A DNA stretch of 64,000 nt, taken from Symbiodinium sp. CCMP2592 (taxonomy: Eukaryota > Sar > Dinophyceae > Suessiales > Symbiodiniaceae). Under the pieces are notes generated by a model. It saw only the letters and a list, made by a program, of their open reading frames with translations. It was not told where the DNA came from and ran no database searches. The stretch is taken from the NCBI GenBank assembly GCA_905221615.1, contig CAJNDT010005880.1:792501-856500 (forward strand), given 5' to 3'. How positions within the stretch are numbered: the first letter of the stretch is position 1; each line of letters begins with the position of its first letter. The translations under genes and the position numbers were made by a program. Below are positions 59,455 to 64,000 of this stretch, piece after piece.

Positions 59455-59656
59455 CCCAGAGACTCCAATATCCCTTAATTAAGGAATACCTAAGGGACCT
59501 AGGGCTCCTTTAAGGGATCCTTTTAAGGGATCTATAGGGTATAGGGTTTTGGGGAGTCTAATATCCCTTAATTAAGGAATATTCCTTAAATTATGGTAGG
59601 GTCCCTAATATGATTTTAGGTATATTCCTTAATTAAGGGATATTGGAGTCTCTAGG
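59455..59656. mobile_element. hairpin family A, composite, TSD CA
   Basis: CCCAGAGACTCCAATATCCC at the left and GGGATATTGGAGTCTCTAGG at the right, CA flanks. The left arm is present twice (59455 and about 59555), separated by GGGATC(C/T)-type sequence. Confidence 0.72.
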
Positions 59657-59699
59657 CAAGATCCCGGAGGCGGCACCTTGAATATCAGAGTCAGTCCGT

Positions 59700-59702
<3 letters not shown>

Positions 59703-59756
<54 letters not shown>

Positions 59757-59760
59757 CAGA
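59703..59760. repeat. (GA)n microsatellite
   Basis: GAGAGA with two GACAGA interruptions. Confidence 0.92.
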
Positions 59761-59825
59761 AAGAAACAGAGAAAGAGAAAGATAGAGTAAAGAGAAAGCC
59801 AACTTGTGCATGCGTGCGTGTGCGT

Positions 59826-59874
59826 GGGTGAGTGAGTGAGTGAGCGAGTGAGTGAGTGAGTGAGGTAGTGAGTG
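59826..59874. repeat. (GAGT)n microsatellite
   Basis: About eleven GAGT units, close to the (GA)n tract. Confidence 0.9.
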
Positions 59875-59974
59875 TGTTTGTGTGGGTCGGTTGGTGGGGT
59901 TTGGCTTTGCGGGATGCCGGGGTGCATTTGAGGAGTCAGGCCTCAATACTTGGAACGGGGTTCTTGTGCGTACT

Positions 59975-60074
59975 GTAGGGTCCTCAATAATTACCTATAC
60001 TATTTCGGGGGTTCCTATTTTTAGTATACTATAATGGGTCCCAGAATCCTATTCTAATTAAAGGCCCCTACATT
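59975..60074. repeat. hairpin family G
   Basis: TGTAGGGTCCTCAATAATTA at the left and CTAATTAAAGGCCCCTACA at the right. Confidence 0.65.
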
Positions 60075-60463
60075 ATACTATAGTATCGGGTGTATACTGT
60101 AAATAAACCCTCAACCCTAGGCCCTACACCATAAATCCTCAAAACGGCTGTCTGTTTGGATCTTTCGGTGTCCCTGGGGCTTCTGGGGTTTTGTTTGTCG
60201 TAATAATTGTGTAGGCGTTTAGGGTTTAGGGGTCAGGGTTTACGGTTTAGGGTTGTGGGATTGGTGATATTTGCCATGTGGTTCTGTAAAATCGTCCGCA
60301 TATTTCTGAAACCCGCGAAAAAGCCGACAACATCCATGCAACAATCCCTAGACCCAGAACCCCCCAAACCATCTACAAACCCTAAACTATGCAAGCCCTA
60401 AACCATCCTAAACCCTAAACCCTTATGTAATTGAAGCTTAAACCCTGGAGCTTTTTCTTGCAG

Positions 60464-60539
60464 CCTGTCAAGGCTCATGGAGTTTCCAGACGCTTTGTCT
60501 GCCGAGGCCGGCTTGCAATGGGTGGCCGAGGGGTTTACC
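60464..60539 (+). CDS. exon, unknown protein
   Basis: A strong acceptor (GGAGCTTTTTCTTGCAG) opens a frame reading LSRLMEFPDALSAEAGLQWV and AEGFT, up to a TAG formed at the start of the family M hairpin at 60540. A donor GTTTAC lies at about 60533. The peptide looks like an ordinary globular segment. Another frame (PVKAHGVSRRFVCRGRLAMG) is also open. Confidence 0.55.
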
Positions 60540-60670
60540 TAGGGCCCCAAAAAAGCACAAAAGCAAAACTTAGGATAGGGATATCCCATATAAACCCCCT
60601 TAAAAGGAAGCCCAATAAGGTAGGGAGATCCCGGTAAAATGCTTACGCTTATGTGTTTTTTGGGTCCCTA
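60540..60670. repeat. hairpin family M
   Basis: TAGGGCCCCAAAAAAGCACA with AGGATAGGGATATCCC faces GCTTACGCTTATGTGTTTTT with TGGGTCCCTA. TTACC lies just outside both ends (60535-60539 and 60672-60676), which suggests a target duplication. Confidence 0.7.
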
Positions 60671-61016
60671 ATTACCGGGCTTTAGGGTTGCTGTAAGGGT
60701 GCCTTTATGGGTTGCTTTTGAAGTACGGGTTTAGGAGGGTTTGACGGTTTAGGGTTTAGGGTTTGGGGGTACAGGGCGTTTGGTGGCTTCGGTGTTTACT
60801 GGTAGGGTTTCTCAAGGGCTTTGTTGGGGCTTTTGAAGTCTTCTCTGAGGGTAGGGGTTTTATAGAGACGTCATAAGGTTTCCACGAGACTGCGTCTTGT
60901 TTAGGAACCCTAAACCCTAAACCCTTAGGGGAGAGGAGGCTTAGTAAGGCTTCAGTGGTTTAGGGACTGGAGTTTTTGGGAGTTTGGGTCGGTGAGTCCC
61001 AGATTTTTAGTCTAGG

Positions 61017-61120
61017 GTAGGAACCTGATTCAGAAACTCTGGGCCTCTAACCCCAAAATAGTAGGATTCATATAAGGAGCCCTCATAAAAGGCCCAAGGT
61101 TTCTTAATCAGGCTGCTCCA
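61017..61120. repeat. hairpin family O, uninterrupted
   Basis: GGTAGGAACCTGATTCAGAA at the left and GTTTCTTAATCAGGCTGCTC at the right, with GGGCC / GGCCC inner arms. It serves as the empty-site reference for 57597-57803. Confidence 0.7.
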
Positions 61121-61269
61121 TTAGAAAGTAGGTTTTTCAAAAAAAAAGTGCATAGGACATAGGTTTTTTAACAAACCGAAGGACTTCGAATTTAGGGTTT
61201 GCGCGTCAGGAGTCTTCGGGATTTGCGGGCTTGAGCCTGAAAGGGCTTCTATGTCAGCTTGAGATGAAG

Positions 61270-61468
61270 GGATTACCTTAACCCCAAGTAACCGACCCTT
61301 TTAAAGACGTATATAAAGAAATCATACTACGGTTGATGATATAAATCCTGCATGACCCTTAATAAGGAATATACCATAATTCCCATAGTTTAGGGTCCTT
61401 AAGGTCATGCAGGATTTATATCATCATAGTAGGGAACCCTAAAAAGGTAGATTCCTTAGGGTCCAGGT
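61270..61468. repeat. hairpin family P with nested I
   Basis: The outer sequence is the reverse complement of the P copy at 44128 (AACCCCAAGTAACCGACCC ... GGTAGATTCCTTAGGGTCC). Inside, 61334-61426 is a clean I element (TGATGATATAAATCCTGCAT to ATGCAGGATTTATATCATCA). Confidence 0.78.
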
Positions 61469-61539
61469 ACGGACTTAGGGCTTACAACTTAGGGTTGAGG
61501 TTGGCAACCGCCCTTTTACTACGAGCCTAACAGGATAGA

Positions 61540-61670
61540 TATAGATTGTCCCTAAACCCCAAACCCTAAGGGTTTAGGGGTTTAGGGTTTAGGGTTTAGG
61601 GTTTAGGGTTTAGGGTTTAGGGTTTAGGGTTTAGGGTTATATAGATTGTCCCTAAACCCCAAACCCTAAG
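61540..61670. repeat. TTTAGGG array between 31-bp direct repeats
   Basis: TATAGATTGTCCCTAAACCC and the next 11 bases occur at 61540-61570 and again at 61640-61670. Between them is an almost pure run of about nine TTTAGGG units. The strand of the telomere-like motif flips at the left junction. Confidence 0.88.
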
Positions 61671-61745
61671 CCCTATACCGTACGCCCTAAACCTTAAACC
61701 CCAAGCCCTCAACCCCAAACCCCAATGCAGGGTGGGCGGGCCATA

Positions 61746-61980
61746 CCCAGAGACTCCAATATCCCTGAATTAGGGAATATTCTCTAAATTGTGGTACGAT
61801 CCCTACTTGGAGGGTCGGGGAACTTAGTAAGTAGATGGTAAGTAAACTTATAAGTACCCTAATTAAAAGGGACCCTAATTGGGGTTATGATGATACTTAT
61901 ACGTCTACTTGTTAAATACTTACTAAGTCCCATGATCCTGTAAGTAATATGATTTACTAGGTAGGCCCTTGGGACATTTT
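61746..61980. mobile_element. hairpin family A split by a D element
   Basis: The left arm CCCAGAGACTCCAATATCCC is preceded by TA. At 61806-61944 a family D element lies between TA and TA, and the A sequence resumes (ATATGATTTA). Removing D and one TA gives the consensus CCCTAATATGATTT. The right end of A is lost. Confidence 0.82.
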
Positions 61981-62062
61981 CTATTTTCCCTTACTGGGGT
62001 TAAGAGGATCTTGTTTACGAATATTTTTCAGAGGCTTTGAGAAGCCAACCTAGTTTACTAGG

Positions 62063-62166
62063 ACCTAGAGTAGGCCCTTATTCCCTTTTTTAGGGTTCAG
62101 GTTCCCCTATAAGCCCCTATAACCCAAAAAGGGCACCCTTTTTATTCCTAGGTTACTCTTGGGTCC
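62063..62166. mobile_element. hairpin family S (H-like)
   Basis: GGACCTAGAGTAGGCCCTTA at the left and CTAGGTTACTCTTGGGTCC at the right, with CCCTTATTCCCTTTTT in the arm. Sister of 14270-14375. Confidence 0.75.
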
Positions 62167-62279
62167 CCCAAACCCTAATCCCTAAACCCCTCAAACCCTA
62201 TAGATCCCTTAAAGGGACCCTTAAAGGAACCCCTAAAGGAACCGCCATTAATACTTAAATCTCTGGGTACCCAAGGTTT

Positions 62280-62620
62280 GGGGTTTTGTTTTTTTTTGAG
62301 CTTCGCGACCTCTGAGTCTCCCCCCCCCCCCCGGGGCCCTTTAAAAGGCAGCCTATGAAGAACCCTATGAAGAGGTCCATACTACATATTCATAAGTCAT
62401 ACGGGTTTCTATGAGGGTTATGCTGGGGGGGGGGGGGGATTGGCATGATCAATTTCTGCACTTTGAGTGCCGTACTTAAGGACTCCAAGGGAGGTAGTAG
62501 GTAGGTTTATAAGACTGCAACCGATACAACGCTCATCTTCGACAGACAGGCTCATGGAAGGAAAAGATAGAACAAGACATCTGATAACAAACGAAAAGAG
62601 AAAGATATAGTTATGAGAAC
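62280..62620. other. non-coding upstream region with poly-C and poly-G runs
   Basis: It holds a C run at about 62322-62333 and a G run at about 62425-62438. A short minus-strand frame (62418-62672) is not supported by composition. Confidence 0.5.
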
Positions 62621-62628
62621 TTTGCGTA

Positions 62629-62642
62629 TTCGGCATCTTGAC
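62629..62642 (+). promoter_or_regulatory. TTCGGCATCTTGAC, shared 5' motif
   Basis: It lies 53 bp before the ATG at 62682 and matches 27167-27180 at 12 of 14 positions. It is a conserved 5' leader element or the remnant of a spliced leader. Confidence 0.3.
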
Positions 62643-62681
62643 GATAAACTGAACCGAAACAGACGTCTTCATTAGGTCATT

Positions 62682-64000
62682 ATGTCGCTGACCTGTCAGG
62701 TAGGCCTCATAAGTGGCAAGACTGTGTCACTTCAGACAGAGGAGGACGAATCCGTGGAATCGCTGAGGGCGCGTGCACAGAGAGCCCTGGGAGCTGGCAA
62801 AGGTCGACTCTTGGACTCCACTGGAAGAGTTCTTGATGGAGGAGTGCAGCTCAAGCAGGCCAGGCTGCAGTATGTGGAGCCGTTCACATTGCAGGTCCGA
62901 AGGGTCGATATATGTGGCAGGAGCCTGGTCTTTGCTGCGCTCCGGGGGGATGGCTCGGTCGTGACCTGGGGCGATGTCCGTGCCGGTGGTAGCACCAGTG
63001 CCGTGCAACATGAGCTGAAGAATGCGCAGCACATTCAAGCAACTGAGAGGGCCTTTGCTGCGATCCTTGATGATAGCTCCGTGGTGACCTGGGGCGATGG
63101 TAACTGCGGTGGTGACAGCAGCGCTGTTCGAGATCAGCTGCAGAACGTGCAGCAGATTCAAGCAACTTCGCGGGCCTTTGCTGCGATCCTTGCTGACGGC
63201 TCCGTCGTCACCTGGGGCGATGCTGCCTCCGGTGGTGACAGCAGTAGAGTCAGAGATCAGCTGAAGAATGTTCAGCAGATTCAAGCGACCAAGCATGCCT
63301 TTGCTGCGATCCTTGCTGACGGCTCCGTCGTCACCTGGGGCGAGGCTTTCTGTGGTGACAGCAGTAGAGTCAGAGATCAGCTGAAGAATGTTCAGCAGAT
63401 TCAAGCGACGCTGTTTGCCTTTGCTGCGATCCTTGCGGACGGCTCCGTCGTCACCTGGGGCGAGGCTTTCTCCGGTGGTGACAGCAGTAGAGTCAGAGAT
63501 CAGCTGAAGACTGTGCAGCAGATTCAAGCAACTCGTTATGCCTTTGCTGCGATCCTGGGGGATGGCTCCGTGGTGACCTGGGGCGAGGCTGGCTTCGGTG
63601 CTGACAGCAGTGGCGTCCGAGATCAGCTGAAGAATGCGCAGCACATTCAAGCAACGGCGCAAGCCTTCGCTGCGATCCTGGGGGATGGCTCCGTGGTGAC
63701 CTGGGGTAGTGCTGATTTCGGTGGTGACAGCAGTGCTGTGCGAGATCAGCTGAAGAATGTTCAGCAGATTCAAGCGACGTCGTATGCGTTTGCTGCGATC
63801 CTTGGGGATGGCTCCGTGGTGACCTGGGGTTATCCTGCCGGTGCTGACAGCAGCGCTGTGCGACATGAGCTGAAGAATGTGCAGCAGATTCAAGCAACCG
63901 AGTCTGCCTTTGCTGCGATCCTTGGTGATGGCTCCGTCGTCACCTGGGGCTTTGCTGGCTGCGGAGGTGACAGCAGTGGCGTCCGAGATCAGCTGAAGAA
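62682..64000 (+). CDS. ubiquitin-like + RCC1-like repeat protein, 3' end outside window
   Basis: The ATG at 62682 opens a frame that stays open to the window edge, 439 codons. Residues 1-~72 are a ubiquitin-like beta-grasp domain (MSLTCQVGLISGKTVSLQTE, ending EPFTLQV). From ~78 there are nine RCC1-like units of about 41 residues, each with AFAAIL-DGSVVTWG and RDQLKNVQQIQAT. Classical RCC1 units are ~50-60 residues and usually number seven per propeller, so this is a shorter, more uniform variant. There are no introns, unlike the other genes here. It shares its start with the broken locus at 27212 and shows the unshifted reading LGAGKGRLLDSTG. The uniform units suggest recent unit duplication. 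A ubiquitin-related or scaffold role is possible but unproven. Confidence 0.85.
   Translation, partial: MSLTCQVGLISGKTVSLQTEEDESVESLRARAQRALGAGKGRLLDSTGRVLDGGVQLKQARLQYVEPFTLQVRRVDICGRSLVFAALRGDGSVVTWGDVRAGGSTSAVQHELKNAQHIQATERAFAAILDDSSVVTWGDGNCGGDSSAVRDQLQNVQQIQATSRAFAAILADGSVVTWGDAASGGDSSRVRDQLKNVQQIQATKHAFAAILADGSVVTWGEAFCGDSSRVRDQLKNVQQIQATLFAFAAILADGSVVTWGEAFSGGDSSRVRDQLKTVQQIQATRYAFAAILGDGSVVTWGEAGFGADSSGVRDQLKNAQHIQATAQAFAAILGDGSVVTWGSADFGGDSSAVRDQLKNVQQIQATSYAFAAILGDGSVVTWGYPAGADSSAVRHELKNVQQIQATESAFAAILGDGSVVTWGFAGCGGDSSGVRDQLK

Noticed and set aside
62727..63893. 388-codon open frame on the minus strand opposite the repeat gene
   Set aside because: It is the antisense shadow of the RCC1-like units; the plus frame carries the ubiquitin-like start and the conserved motifs.
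1..64000. tRNA or rRNA genes
   Set aside because: No cloverleaf with A and B boxes and no rRNA core sequence was noticed by eye; a covariance-model scan would be needed to exclude a tRNA.

Overview
The window looks like nuclear DNA of a dinoflagellate, most likely of the Suessiales/Symbiodiniaceae type. This is inferred from four things seen together: telomere-type TTTAGGG/CCCTAAA motifs scattered everywhere rather than at an end; intronless genes of ubiquitin-like domain plus DGSVVTWG (RCC1-like) repeats; a GC-rich LINE with an OTU-protease ORF1; and very short exons lost in long introns. No bacterial or organellar signature was seen.

Layout. 1-27 kb: repeat-rich DNA with short GC-rich exon islands on the + strand. 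Eight of them (about 4.65, 9.49, 12.33, 13.48, 16.33, 19.20, 20.66 and 39.31 kb) translate to short peptides, most of them Lys/Glu-rich, that plausibly form one very large gene; larger exons lie at 13.87 and 17.88 kb. 27.2-37.1 kb: a ubiquitin-like/RCC1-like repeat gene on the + strand, split by an 8,446-bp LINE on the - strand with a 14-bp target-site duplication. 37-62 kb: more exon islands (best at 44.53/44.88, 48.77, 49.41, 52.29, 58.01 and 60.46 kb), an unbroken sea of hairpin elements, a decayed P-loop pseudogene at 53.3-54.5 kb, two tandem-repeat arrays at 54.8-55.8 kb and several microsatellites. 62.68-64.0 kb: a second, clean copy of the ubiquitin-like/RCC1-like gene, open to the window edge.

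The dominant and most novel feature is a community of short (about 95-140 bp) hairpin elements in roughly 15 families, labelled A to S here. Many have exact target-site duplications: family H is exactly 112 bp in six copies, four with 4-bp duplications; family E is 101-102 bp with 4-bp duplications; family F is mostly 101 bp with 4-bp duplications; family A is about 109 bp with 2-bp duplications of varied sequence; families C and D are flanked by TA. Some are nested in one another, which gives empty sites inside the window. Several abut predicted exons and seem to supply the GT donor, which is what introner-type elements would do. No transposase was seen, so the elements look non-autonomous.

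All exon calls rest on composition, open frame and splice-like borders read by eye, with no transcript support. Family labels are local to this answer.
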